From: Nemertoderma westbladi
Taxonomy: Eukaryota; Xenacoelomorpha; Nemertodermatida; Nemertodermatidae
Direction: 5' to 3'
NCBI GenBank assembly: GCA_032718475.1
Contig: JAUCBJ010002587.1
Location: 62,001 to 126,000, forward strand
DNA length: 64,000 nucleotides
Part shown: positions 14,150-27,814 of the stretch, one piece after another
Position numbering within the stretch: the first letter of the stretch is position 1
Layout of the letters: every line of letters begins with the position of its first letter
The notes under the pieces: generated by a model
Told to the model about the DNA's origin: nothing
The model's input: the letters and a program-made list of their open reading frames with translations, nothing else
Database searches by the model: none
Position numbers and translations under genes: made by a program

Positions 14150-17100
14150 TTCTATATATCCGGGATATCAATATTATGGTTGCATACCGTTTCTATATAT
14201 CCGGGATATCAATATTATGGTGGCATACCGTTATGTGTTCGGGTTATCAATATTATGGTTGCATACCGTTTCTATGTGCGGGATATCAATATTATGGTTG
14301 CATACCGTTTCTATGTGCGGGATATCAATATTATGGTTGCATACCGTTTCTATATGTGCGGGATATCAATATTATGGTTGCATACCGTTTCTATGTATCC
14401 GGGATATCAATATTATGGTGGCATACCGTTTCTATATATCCGGGATATCAATATTATGGTGGCATACCGTTTATGTGTTCGGGTTATCAATATTATGGTT
14501 GCATACCGTTTCTATGTGCGGGATATCAATATTATGGTTGCATACCGTTTCTATATATCCGGGATATCAATATTATGGTGGCATACCGTTATGTGTTCGG
14601 GTTATCAATATTATGGTTGCATACCGTTTCTATATATCCGGGATATCAATATTATGGTTGCATACCGTTTCTATATATCCGGGATATCAATATTATGGTT
14701 GCATACCGTTTCTATATATCCGGGATATCAATATTATGGTTGCATACCGTTTCTATATATCCGGGATATCAATATTATGGTTGCATACCGTTTCTATATA
14801 TCCGGGATATCAATATTATGGTTGCATACCGTTTCTATATATCCGGGATATCAATATTATGGTTGCATACCGTTTCTATATATCCGGGATATCAATATTA
14901 TGGTGGCATACCGTTATGTGTTCGGGTTATCAATATTATGGTTGCATACCGTTTCTATGTGCGGGATATCAATATTATGGTTGCATACCGTTTCTATATA
15001 TCCGGGATATCAATATTATGGTGGCATACCGTTATGTGTTCGGGTTATCAATATTATGGTTGCATACCGTTTCTATGTGCGGTATATCAATATTATGGTT
15101 GCATACCGTTTCTATGTGCGGGATATCAATATTATGGTTGCATACCGTTTCTATGTGCGGGATATCAATATTATGGTTGCATACCGTTTCTATGTACGGG
15201 TTATTACTATTATGGTAGCATACTAATTATGTGTGCGGGATATCAATATTATGGTTGCATACCGTTTCTATGTGCGGGATATCAATATTATGGTTGCATA
15301 CCGTTTATGTGTGCGGGATATCAATATTATGGTTGCATACCGTTTCTATGTGCGGGATATCAATATTATGGTTGCATACCGTTTCTATGTGCGGGATATC
15401 AATATTATGGTTGCATACCGTTTATGTGTGCGGGATATCAATATTATGGTTGCATACCGTTTCTATGTGCGGGATATCAATATTATGGTTGCATACCGTT
15501 TCTATATATCCGGGATATCAATATTATGGTTGCATACCGTTTCTATGTGCGGGATATCAATATTATGGTTGCATACCGTTTATGTGTGCGGGATATCAAT
15601 ATTATGGTTGCATACCGTTTCTATGTGCGGGATATCAATATTATGGTTGCATACCGTTTCTATATATCCGGGATATCAATATTATGGTTGCATACCGTTT
15701 CTATGTGCGGGATATCAATATTATGGTTGCATACCGTTTATGTGTGCGGGATATCAATATTATGGTTGCATACCGTTTCTATGTGCGGGATATCAATATT
15801 ATGGTTGCATACCGTTTCTATATATCCGGGATATCAATATTATGGTGGCATACCGTTATGTGTTCGGGTTATCAATATTATGGTTGCATACCGTTTCTAT
15901 GTGCGGGATATCAATATTATGGTTGCATACCGTTTCTATGTGCGGGATATCAATATTATGGTTGCATACCGTTTCTATGTGCGGGATATCAATATTATGG
16001 TTGCATACCGTTTCTATATATCCGGGATATCAATATTATGGTTGCATACCGTTTCTATATATCCGGGATATCAATATTATGGTGGCATACCGTTATGTGT
16101 TCGGGTTATCAATATTATGGTTGCATACCGTTTCTATGTGCGGGATATCAATATTATGGTTGCATACCGTTTCTATGTGCGGGATATCAATATTATGGTT
16201 GCATACCGTTTCTATATATCCGGGATATCAATATTATGGTTGCATACCGTTTCTATGTGCGGGATATCAATATTATGGTTGCATACCGTTTCTATATATC
16301 CGGGATATCAATATTATGGTTGCATACCGTTTCTATATATCCGGGATATCAATATTATGGTGGCATACCGTTATGTGTTCGGGTTATCAATATTATGGTT
16401 GCATACCGTTTCTATGTGCGGGATATCAATATTATGGTTGCATACCGTTTCTATATATCCGGGATATCAATATTATGGTGGCATACCGTTATGTGTTCGG
16501 GTTATCAATATTATGGTTGCATACCGTTTCTATGTGCGGGATATCAATATTATGGTTGCATACCGTTTCTATATATCCGGGATATCAATATTATGGTTGC
16601 ATACCGTTTCTATATATCCGGGATATCAATATTATGGTGGCATACCGTTATGTGTTCGGGTTATCAATATTATGGTTGCATACCGTTTCTATGTGCGGGA
16701 TATCAATATTATGGTTGCATACCGTTTCTATGTGCGGGATATCAATATTATGGTTGCATACCGTTTCTATATATCCGGGATATCAATATTATGGTTGCAT
16801 ACCGTTTCTATGTGCGGGATATCAATATTATGGTTGCATACCGTTTCTATATATCCGGGATATCAATATTATGGTTGCATACCGTTTCTATATATCCGGG
16901 ATATCAATATTATGGTGGCATACCGTTATGTGTTCGGGTTATCAATATTATGGTTGCATACCGTTTCTATGTGCGGGATATCAATATTATGGTTGCATAC
17001 CGTTTCTATGTGCGGGATATCAATATTATGGTTGCATACCGTTTCTATATATCCGGGATATCAATATTATGGTTGCATACCGTTTCTATATATCCGGGAT

Positions 17101-18120
17101 ATCAATATTATGGTGGCATACCGTTATGTGTTCGGGTTATCAATATTATGGTTGCATACCGTTTCTATGTGCGGGATATCAATATTATGGTTGCATACCG
17201 TTTCTATGTGCGGGATATCAATATTATGGTTGCATACCGTTTCTATGTGCGGGATATCAATATTATGGTTGCATACCGTTTCTATGTGCGGGATATCAAT
17301 ATTATGGTTGCATACCGTTTCTATGTGCGGGATATCAATATTATGGTTGCATACCGTTTCTATGTGCGGGATATCAATATTATGGTTGCATACCGTTTCT
17401 ATGTGCGGGATATCAATATTATGGTTGCATACCGTTTCTATGTGCGGGATATCAATATTATGGTTGCATACCGTTTCTATGTGCGGGATATCAATATTAT
17501 GGTTGCATACCGTTTCTATGTGCGGGATATCAATATTATGGTTGCATACCGTTTCTATGTGCGGGATATCAATATTATGGTTGCATACCGTTTCTATGTG
17601 CGGGATATCAATATTATGGTTGCATACCGTTTCTATATATCCGGGATATCAATATTATGGTTGCATACCGTTTCTATGTGCGGGATATCAATATTATGGT
17701 TGCATACCGTTTCTATGTGCGGGATATCAATATTATGGTTGCATACCGTTTCTATATATCCGGGATATCAATATTATGGTTGCATACCGTTTCTATGTGC
17801 GGGATATCAATATTATGGTTGCATACCGTTTCTATATATCCGGGATATCAATATTATGGTTGCATACCGTTTCTATATATCCGGGATATCAATATTATGG
17901 TGGCATACCGTTATGTGTTCGGGTTATCAATATTATGGTTGCATACCGTTTCTATGTGCGGGATATCAATATTATGGTTGCATACCGTTTCTATGTGCGG
18001 GATATCAATATTATGGTTGCATACCGTTTCTATATATCCGGGATATCAATATTATGGTTGCATACCGTTTCTATATATCCGGGATATCAATATTATGGTG
18101 GCATACCGTTATGTGTTCGG
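14150..18120. repeat. sub-domain of 39-bp array with coupled 41-bp and 38-bp units
   Basis: In this part of the array the 41-bp TATATATCCGGG unit is very frequent and is often followed directly by the 38-bp GTTATGTGTTCGGGTTATC unit, making a 79-bp dimer that recurs many times (for example near 14580, 14900, 15010, 16360, 16640 and 18100). The pair acts as a higher-order unit. It also occurs sporadically earlier, from about 10480. Confidence 0.75.
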
Positions 18121-18359
18121 GTTATCAATATTATGGTTGCATACCGTTTCTATGTGCGGGATATCAATATTATGGTTGCATACCGTTTCTATGTGCGGGA
18201 TATCAATATTATGGTTGCATACCGTTTCTATGTGCGGGATATCAATATGGTAGCATACCAATTATGTGTGCGGGATATCAATATTATGGTTGCATACCGT
18301 TTCTATGTGCGGGATATCAATATTATGGTTGCATACCGTTTCTATGTGCGGGATATCAA

Positions 18360-20930
18360 CATTATGGTTGCATACCGTTTCTATGTACGGGTTATTACTA
18401 TTATGGTAGCATACTAATTATGTGTGCGGGATATCAATATTATGGTTGCATACCGTTTCTATGTGCGGGATATCAACATTATGGTTGCATACCGTTTATG
18501 TGTGCGGGATATCAATATTATGGTGGCATACCGTTTATGTGTGCGGGATATCAATATTATGGTGGCATACCGTTTCTATGTACGGGTTATTACTATTATG
18601 GTAGCATACTAATTATGTGTGCGGGATATCAATATTATGGTTGCATACCGTTTCTAAGAGCGGGATATCAACATTATGGTAGCATACCGTTTATGTGTGC
18701 GGGATATCAATATTATGGTGGCATACCGTTTCTATGTACGGGTTATTACTATTATGGTAGCATACTAATTATGTGTGCGGGATATCAATATTATGGTTGC
18801 ATACCGTTTCTATGTGTGGGATATCAATATTATGGTTGCATACCGTTTCTATGTGCGGGATATCAACATTATGGTTGCATACCGTTTCTATGTGCGGGAT
18901 ATCAATATTATTGTTGCATACCATTTATGTGTGCGGGATATCAATATTATGGTTGCATACCGTTTCTATGTGCGGGATATCAACATTATGGTTGCATACC
19001 GTTTCTATGTACGGGTTATTACTATTATGGTAGCATACTAATTATGTGTGCGGGATATCAATATTATGGTTGCATACCGTTTCTATGTGCGGGATATCAA
19101 CATTATGGTTGCATACCGTTTCTATGTGCGGGATATCAACATTATGGTTGCATACCGTTTCTATGTACGGGTTATTACTATTATGGTAGCATACTAATTA
19201 TGTGTGCGGGATATCAATATTATGGTTGCATACCGTTTCTATGTGCGGGATATCAATATTATGGTTGCATACCGTTTCTATGTGCGGGATATCAATATTA
19301 TGGTAGCATACCGTTTATGTGTGCGGGATATCAATATTATGGTTGCATACCGTTTCTATGTGCGGGATATCAATATTATGGTTGCATACCGTTTCTATGT
19401 GCGGGATATCAATATTATGGTAGCATACCGTTTATGTGTGCGGGATATCAATATTATGGTTGCATACCGTTTCTAAGAGCGGGATATCAATATTATGGTG
19501 GCATACCGTTTATGTGTGCGGGATATCAATATTATGGTTGCATACCGTTTCTAAGAGCGGGATATCAATATTATGGTGGCATACCGTTTATGTGAGCGGG
19601 ATATCAATATTATGGTGGCATACCGTTTATGTGAGCGGGATATCAATATTATGGTTGCATACCGTTTCTATGTGCGGGATATCAACATTATGGTTGCATA
19701 CCGTTTCTATGTACGGGTTATTACTATTATGGTAGCATACTAATTATGTGTGCGGGATATCAATATTATGGTTGCATACCGTTTCTATGTGCGGGATATC
19801 AATATTATGGTTGCATACCGTTTCTATGTGCGGGATATCAATATTATGGTGGCATACCGTTTATGTGAGCGGGATATCAATATTATGGTGGCATACCGTT
19901 TATGTGAGCGGGATATCAATATTATGGTTGCATACCGTTTCTATGTGCGGGATATCAACATTATGGTTGCATACCGTTTCTATGTACGGGTTATTACTAT
20001 TATGGTAGCATACTAATTATGTGTGCGGGATATCAATATTATGGTTGCATACCGTTTCTATGTGCGGGATATCAACATTATGGTTGCATACCGTTTCTAT
20101 GTACGGGTTATTACTATTATGGTAGCATACTAATTATGTGTGCGGGATATCAATATTATGGTTGCATACCGTTTCTAAGAGCGGGATATCAATATTATGG
20201 TTGCATACCGTTTCTATGTGCGGGATATCAACATTATGGTTGCATACCGTTTCTATGTACGGGTTATTACTATTATGGTAGCATACTAATTATGTGTGCG
20301 GGATATCAATATTATGGTTGCATACCGTTTCTATGTGCGGGATATCAACATTATGGTTGCATACCGTTTCTATGTACGGGTTATTACTATTATGGTAGCA
20401 TACTAATTATGTGTGCGGGATATCAATATTATGGTTGCATACCGTTTCTATGTGCGGGATATCAACATTATGGTTGCATACCGTTTCTATGTACGGGTTA
20501 TTACTATTATGGTAGCATACTAATTATGTGTGCGGGATATCAATATTATGGTTGCATACCGTTTCTAAGAGCGGGATATCAATATTATGGTTGCATACCG
20601 TTTCTATGTGCGGGATATCAACATTATGGTTGCATACCGTTTCTATGTACGGGTTATTACTATTATGGTAGCATACTAATTATGTGAGCGGGATATCAAT
20701 ATTATGGTTGCATACCGTTTCTATGTGCGGGATATCAATATTATGGTTGCATACCGTTTCTATGTACGGGTTATTACTATTATGGTAGCATACTAATTAT
20801 GTGTGCGGGATATCAATATTATGGTTGCATACCGTTTCTATGTGCGGGATATCAATATTATGGTTGCATACCGTTTCTATGTACGGGTTATTACTATTAT
20901 GGTAGCATACTAATTATGTGTGCGGGATAT
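18360..20930. repeat. higher-order trimer/tetramer domain of the 39-bp satellite
   Basis: Marker units carrying TACGGGTTATTACTATTATG then TACTAATTATG recur at 20011, 20128, 20284, 20401, 20518 and 20674, with spacings of 117, 156, 117, 117 and 156 bp (three or four units). Companion units carry ATCAACATTATGG instead of ATCAATATTATGG. This is the youngest-looking, most ordered part of the array. Confidence 0.8.
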
Positions 20931-21561
20931 CAATATTATGGTTGCATACCGTTTCTATGTGCGGGATATCAATATTATGGTGGCATACCGTTTATGTGAG
21001 CGGGATATCAATATTATGGTTGCATACCGTTTCTATGTGCGGGATATCAATATTATGGTTGCATACCGTTTCTATGTGCGGGATATCAATATTATGGTTG
21101 CATACCGTTTCTATGTGCGGGATATCAATATTATGGTTGCATACCGTTTCTATGTGCGGGATATCAATATTATGGTAGCATACCGTTTATGTGTGCGGGA
21201 TATCAATATTATGGTTGCATACCGTTTCTATGTGCGGGATATCAATATTATGGTTGCATACCGTTTCTATGTGCGGGATATCAATATTATGGTAGCATAC
21301 CGTTTCTGTGTGCGGGATATCAATATTATGGTTGCATACCGTTTCTATGTGCGGGATATCAATATTATGGTGGCATACCGTTTATGTGTGCGGGATATCA
21401 ATATTATGGTTGCATACCGTTTCTATGTGCGGGATATCAATATTATGGTTGCATACCGTTTCTGTGTGCGGGATATCAATATTATGGTTGCATACCGTTT
21501 CTATGTGCGGGATATCAATATTACGGTAGCACACCTTTTCTGTGTGCGGGATATCAATATT

Positions 21562-22761
21562 GTACGTAAAAAACCATACGCTGTGTTGTTGAGGGCAAAA
21601 TGTCCGGAAATGCACTGTGTAATTTGTTGAAGGCTCCTCCCATTTCGTTTTTATAATCCTATGAGCTGATGTTTCGTATATATCTAGCGCGGGATGCGTC
21701 TTCGAGAGAACACTGGCTCATGCAACGTTTGTTAATTAAGCTATACTGTTAGAAATGGTTAACAGGCTTGTCTACTAGAAACCGATGACCGAAGGCCACG
21801 GGCTTCTAATTTGATACATATAAATCAAATTATTCGTCGCTCATTCGAGTCATTTCCATTGTATATTCATAACGTTTGTAATTGGTTCGCCAAGACCAAA
21901 ATGTAATGTATGAATTGTATTTTATAATGATTAAGATTTATACGAACTTGGCATAAAGATTATTTTTAAATCTGATATCTAAACTTATAAAAGTTACAAA
22001 TTTGTTTAAAAATAGTTATTTTTATGTTACGCAGTATTATCTGGCTATTCTCTTACTTTTCATTAATTTCTTTTTTTGCTCTATCTATTACTCGCACAAT
22101 ATAATAATTTATTTAATATAATATATTTAATTAATAAATAATCACTTTTTGCACAATTTTTTATCACTGAATTGAGTTCCTCGTAACAGTAATTAAGTTA
22201 ATTTTGATTTAGCAGCTGGTGCCTTTAAGATCAAAATTAGTTTAATCAATTAATTTTAGTTACATTAATTGTTTATTTAATATTAAATTCATCTGCTCTT
22301 TTCCGTTAATTTGTAACAATACCGTTTATTATTTTGGTTCGAAAACCTAACCTTTTGTAACATGCCTCGCTCCCTTCCCTTACTTCAATTAATACTGGTA
22401 TGTGGTTTCATGCGCCATTGGAAATTGTAAATTTATTTTTATAAAAAGGCTATTTAATTTTTGCATATTGGTCCATCACGTCATCACTGTTCCGTCCGCA
22501 TTCAGGTCACTTTTCGCTGCATTAATAATTAAAAGAAGTAAAAATTTTAAAATTCTGATTTGCGACTTAGATGGAATGATTCCATGAAATTATAGAAATA
22601 ATTAAAAGGAATTTATTTTTTACCGTATATTTTTTACTTTATTTTATTATTATTATTTAATTACAAAATGTATCTATATTAAACTGATTTAACTAAATTT
22701 CTCGTTTTCTACTAATAAATAAATAAACAGACGCCGCTGAGGCAACAAAACGTCTACATAA
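21562..22761. other. AT-rich unique DNA, no gene recognised
   Basis: Non-repetitive AT-rich sequence between the 39-bp array and the small membrane-protein ORF. Short ORFs here (for example 22402-22587) have no recognisable domain. CTACTAATAAATAAATAAACAG just upstream of 22762 could be a branch-point and 3' splice site, so the next ORF may be a downstream exon. I see no RNA gene or TLDc upstream exon here. Confidence 0.6.
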
Positions 22762-23106
22762 ATGAGTTCCCATAGCAATAGGAGCGATATTTTCCGTGTA
22801 TTCCTGTATCAATGGAATCAGACAACAGCTGCAGCTGATATCTTAACCACAACGGGATTACCTCACCAGGTTGTTCCACCCACAGTCTACTTCCACTACG
22901 TTAATTTCTTCGTCCTCGGACTAGTGCTACTGTTGCTGATCGTCGGATTCAGTGTGCTCGGAAAAATATTTCGGCTTTATCGGCGTCGTTCATTGAGAAA
23001 TCAAGACGTATGGGTAACCATAGAGATGGTGGCCCCATCTAGTTCGATCTACAACCGGGACCGTAACTCTATGCGATGTACTGACGTCATAATGGTTAAT
23101 GGATAG
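22762..23106 (+). CDS. hypothetical single-pass membrane protein (114 aa)
   Basis: I do not recognise the family. The 114-aa product has a polar N-terminal part with two N-glycosylation sequons (Asn6-Arg-Ser, Asn19-Gln-Thr), one strongly hydrophobic segment at about residues 45-68 rich in Leu/Val/Phe, then Lys-Ile-Phe-Arg-Leu-Tyr-Arg-Arg-Arg. By the positive-inside rule the N-terminus would be outside and the tail cytoplasmic. ATG at 22762 is the first in frame; an intron-like 3' splice site just upstream makes it possible that this is the last exon of a longer gene. The final 13 codons and the stop lie in the first copy of a 45-bp tandem duplication, and an AATAAA follows at 23433. Its composition is less AT-rich than the flanks, which supports coding. 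Function unknown. Confidence 0.5.
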   Translation: MSSHSNRSDIFRVFLYQWNQTTAAADILTTTGLPHQVVPPTVYFHYVNFFVLGLVLLLLIVGFSVLGKIFRLYRRRSLRNQDVWVTIEMVAPSSSIYNRDRNSMRCTDVIMVNG

Positions 23107-23157
23107 CGGAATACTCTATGCGATGTACTGACGTCATAATGGTTAATGGATAGCGGA
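23066..23157 (+). repeat. 45-bp perfect tandem duplication across the stop codon
   Basis: 23066-23110 is repeated exactly at 23113-23157 with 2 bp between (period 47). Each copy has ACTCTATGCGATG, a perfect CRE-type octamer TGACGTCA (23082-23089 and 23129-23136) and the TAG stop context GGTTAATGGATAG. The first copy is coding up to 23106; the second is in the 3' UTR. Confidence 0.97.
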
Positions 23158-23530
23158 TTAACTGCTTACGTTGTCGTTGTGTCTGAGTTTCTGTTTATTT
23201 TTGTGGAGTTGAATGTTTCAGCATAAAGGAATATCAATATTTTGTATGCTGATTGTATGTATACGTGCAAGGCGCATCGTTGTCTTTTTCTTTACGGTTT
23301 AGTTGAATTGAGTGCGACCAATTTCATAAATTTTGATGATTATAAAAAAAAGAAATTAATGAAAAATTGTTCAATCAGTGAAAAAAAGAAACGAAATAAT
23401 ATAATTTTAGCAGAAAGGTTTTCATCTCGGTTAATAAAAAATAGATATTAAAGGCAACGAAAGCCCTGCCAGGTTGTTTGAGAGTTTCTGTGTAAGGGAT
23501 AGCATTATAATTATGTTTTGTGTTTTCTAT
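23107..23530 (+). other. probable 3' UTR and spacer before array B
   Basis: AT-rich sequence after the small ORF. It contains the second copy of the 45-bp duplication and a candidate poly(A) signal, and otherwise only a short ORF (23242-23451) with no domain. It ends in TTGTGTTTTCTAT where the 45-bp satellite starts. Confidence 0.5.
23433..23438 (+). terminator. candidate polyadenylation signal AATAAA
   Basis: AATAAA in the AT-rich stretch about 330 bp downstream of the 114-aa ORF stop. It is the only canonical hexamer I noticed between that ORF and array B. Confidence 0.4.
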
Positions 23531-26500
23531 ATGCACTTTACTACGGTCTGCTATTAATTGGTTTGTAGTTGACCTTTGTACTTTACTACGGTCTGCTATT
23601 AATTGGTTTGTAGTTGACCTTTGCACTTTACGACGGTCTGCTATTAATGGGTTTGTAGTTGACCTTTGCACTTTACTACGGTCTGCTATTAATTGGTTTG
23701 TAGTTGACCTTTGCACTTTACGACGGTCTGCTATTAATTGGTTTGTAGTTGACCTTTGTACTTTACGACGGTCTGCTATTAATTGGTTTGTAGTTGACCT
23801 TTGCACTTTACGACGGTCTGCTATTAATGGGTTTGTAGTTGACCTTTGCACTTTACGACGGTCTGCTATTAATGGGTTTGTAGTTGACCTTTGCACTTTA
23901 CTACGGTCTGCTATTAATTGGTTTGTAGTTGACCTTTGCACTTTACGTCAGTCTGCTATTAATTGGTTTGTAGTTGACCTTTGCACTTTACGACGGTCTG
24001 CTATTAATTGGTTTGTAGTTGACCTTTGTACTTTACGACGGTCTGCTATTAATTGGTTTGTAGTTGACCTTTGCACTTTACGACGGTCTGCTATTAATGG
24101 GTTTGTAGTTGACCTTTGCACTTTACGACGGTCTGCTATTAATGGGTTTGTAGTTGACCTTTGCACTTTACTACGGTCTGCTATTAATTGGTTTGTAGTT
24201 GACCTTTGCACTTTACGACGGTCTGCTATTAATTGGTTTGTAGTTGACCTTTGCACTTTACGACGGTCTGCTATTAATTGGTTTGTAGTTGACCTTTGGA
24301 CTTTACGTCAGTCTGCTATTAATTGGTTTGTAGTTGACCTTTGTACTTTACGACGGTCTGCTATTAATTGGTTTGTAGTTGACCTTTGCACTTTACTACG
24401 GTCTGCTATTAATTGGTTTGTAGTTGACCTTTGCACTTTACTACGGTCTGCTATTAATTGGTTTGTAGTTGACCTTTGCACTTTACTACGGTCTGCTATT
24501 AATTGGTTTGCAGTTGACCTTTGCACTTTACTACGGTCTGCTATTAATTGGTTTGTAGTTGACCTTTGTACTTTACGACGGTCTGCTATTAATTGGTTTG
24601 TAGTTAACCTTTGTACTTTACTACGGTCTGCTACTAATTGGTTTGTAGTTGACCTTTGCACTTTACGACGGTCTGCTATTAATTGGTTTGTAGTTGACCT
24701 TTGCACTTTACTACGGTCTGCTATTAATTGGTTTGTAGTTGACCTTTGCACTTTACTACGGTCTGCTATTAATTGGTTTGTAGTTGACCTTTGCACTTTA
24801 CTACGGTCTGCTATTAATTGGTTTGTAGTTGACCTTTGCACCTTACTACGGTCTGCTATTAATTGGTTTCTAGTTGACCTTTGCACTTTACGACGGTCTG
24901 CTATTAATTGGTTTGTAGTTGACCTTTGCACTTTACTACGGTCTGCTATTAATTGGTTTGTAGTTGACCTTTGTACTTTACTACGGTCTGCTATTAATTG
25001 GTTTGTAGTTGACCTTTGCACTTTACTACGGTCTGCTATTAATTGGTTTGTAGTTGACCTTTGCACTTTACTACGGTCTGCTATTAATTGGTTTGTAGTT
25101 GACCTTTGCACTTTACTACGGTCTGCTATTAATTGGTTTGTAGTTGACCTTTGTACTTTACTACGGTCTGCTATTAATTGGTTTGTAGTTGACCTTTGCA
25201 CTTTACGACGGTCTGCTATTAATTGGTTTGTAGTTTACCTTTGTACTTTACGACGGTCTGCTATTAATTGGTTTGTAGTTGACCTTTGTACTTTACTACG
25301 GTCTGCTATTAATTGGTTTGTAGTTGACCTTTGCACTTTACGACGGTCTGCTATTAATGGGTTTGTAGTTGACCTTTGTACTTTACTACGGTCTGCTATT
25401 AATTGGTTTGTAGTTTACCTTTGTACTTTACTACGGTCTGCTATTAATGGGTTTGTAGTTGACCTTTGTACTTTACTACGGTCTGCTATTAATTGGTTTG
25501 TAGTTGACCTTTGTACTTTACGACGGTCTGCTATTAATTGGTTTGTAGTTGACCTTTGCACTTTACTACGGTCTGCTATTAATTGGTTTGTAGTTGACCT
25601 TTGTACTTTACTACGGTCTGCTATTAATTGGTTTGTAGTTGACCTTTGCACTTTACTACGGTCTGCTATTAATTGGTTTGTAGTTGACCTTTGCACTTTA
25701 CTACGGTCTGCTATTAATTGGTTTGTAGTTGACCTTTGCACTTTACTACGGTCTGCTATTAATTGGTTTGTAGTTGACCTTTGCACTTTACGACGGTCTA
25801 CTATTAATTGGTTTGTAGTTGACCTTTGTACTTTACGACGGTCTGCTATTAATTGGTTTGTAGTTGACCTTTGTACTTTACGACGGTCTGCTATTAATTG
25901 GTTTGTAGTTTACCTTTGTACTTTACTACGGTCTGCTATTAATTGGTTTGTAGTTGACCTTTGTACTTTACGACGGTCTGCTATTAATTGGTTTGTAGTT
26001 GACCTTTGTACTTTACGACGGTCTGCTATTAATTGGTTTGTAGTTTACCTTTGTACTTTACTACGGTCTGCTATTAATTGGTTTGTAGTTGACCTTTGTA
26101 CTTTACGACGGTCTACTATTAATTGGTTTGTAGTTGACCTTTGCACTTTACTACGGTCTGCTATTAATTGGTTTGTAGTTGACCTTTGCACTTTACTACG
26201 GTCTGCTATTAATTGGTTTGTAGTTGACCTTTGTTTGCACTTTACTACGGTCTGCTATTAATTGGTTCGTAGTTGACCTTTGTACTTTACTACGGTCTGC
26301 TATTTATTGGTTTGTAGTTGACCTTTGTACTTTACTACGGTCTGCTATTAATTGGTTTGTAGTTGACCTTTGTACTTTACTACGGTCTGCTATTAATTGG
26401 TTTGTAGTTGACCTTTGTACTTTACTACGGTCTGCTATTAATTGGTTTGTAGTTGACCTTTGTACTTTACTACGGTCTGCTATTAATTGGTTTGTAGTTG

Positions 26501-27814
26501 ACCTTTGTACTTTACTACGGTCTGCTATTAATTGGTTTGTAGTTGACCTTTGTACTTTACGACGGTCTACTATTAATTGGTTTGTAGTTGACCTTTGCAC
26601 TTTACTACGGTCTGCTATTAATTGGTTTGTAGTTGACCTTTGCACTTTACTACGGTCTGCTATTAATTGGTTTGTAGTTGACCTTTGCACTTTACTACGG
26701 TCTGCTATTAATTGGTTTGTAGTTGACCTTTGCACTTTACGACGGTCTGCTATTAATTGGTTTGTAGTTGACCTTTGCACTTTACTACGGTCTGCTATTA
26801 ATTGGTTTGTAGTTGACCTTTGCACTTTACGACGGTCTGCTATTAATTGGTTTGTAGTTGACCTTTGCACTTTACTACGGTCTGCTATTAATTGGTTTGT
26901 AGTTGACCTTTGCACTTTACGACGGTCTGCTATTAATTGGTTTGTAGTTGACCTTTGTACTTTACGACGGTCTACTATTAATTGGTTTGTAGTTGACCTT
27001 TGCACTTTACTACGGTCTGCTATTAATTGGTTTGTAGTTGACCTTTGCACTTTACTACGGTCTGCTATTAATTGGTTTGTAGTTGACCTTTGCACTTTAC
27101 TACGGTCTGCTATTAATTGGTTTGTAGTTGACCTTTGCACTTTACGACGGTCTGCTATTAATTGGTTTGTAGTTGACCTTTGCACTTTACTACGGTCTGC
27201 TATTAATGGGTTTGTAGTTGACCTTTGCACTTTACGACGGTCTGCTATTAATTGGTTTGTAGTTGACCTTTGCACTTTACTACGGTCTGCTATTAATTGG
27301 TTTGTAGTTGACCTTTGCACTTTACTACGGTCTGCTATTAATTGGTTTGTAGTTGACCTTTGTACTTTACTACGGTCTGCTATTAATTGGTTTGTAGTTG
27401 ACCTTTGTACTTTACTACGGTCTGCTATTAATTGGTTTGTAGTTGACCTTTGTACTTTACTACGGTCTGCTATTAATTGGTTTGTAGTTGACCTTTGTAC
27501 TTTACTACGGTCTGCTATTAATTGGTTTGTAGTTGACCTTTGCACTTTACGACGGTCTGCTATTAATTGGTTTGTAGTTGACCTTTGCACTTTACTACGG
27601 TCTGCTATTAATTGGTTTGTAGTTTACCTTTGTACTTTACTACGGTCTGCTATTAATTGGTTTGTAGTTGACCTTTGCACTTTACGACGGTCTGCTATTA
27701 ATTGGTTTGTAGTTGACCTTTGCACTTTACGACGGTCTGCTATTAATTGGTTTGCAGTTGACCTTTGCACTTTACTACGGTCTGCTATTAATTGGTTTGT
27801 AGTTGACCTTTGTA

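Larger units (their letters stand above)
6260..21561. repeat. 39-bp satellite array
   Basis: About 390 copies of a 39-bp unit containing GCGGGATATCAATATTATGG and then GCATACCGTTTCTATGT or GCATACCGTTTATGTGT. GGTTGC, GGTGGC and GGTAGC variants alternate. Length variants are a 41-bp form (CTATATATCCGGG), a 38-bp form (CCGTTATGTGTTCGGG), and rare units with small deletions (near 7649, 7848, 11085, 11315, 18248). The + strand consensus has no stop in any of the three frames, so long overlapping ORFs result. The array ends abruptly at AATATTGTACGTAAAAAACC. Confidence 0.98.

Noticed and set aside
6260-21561. Long ORFs of 13-residue repeats (such as MCAGYQYYGCIPF) in the 39-bp array
   Set aside because: All three + strand frames are open at once and the phase shifts freely at 41- and 38-bp units, so no frame is favoured.
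22402-22587. 61-codon ORF upstream of the membrane-protein ORF
   Set aside because: Short, no domain, and no clear link to the following ORF.
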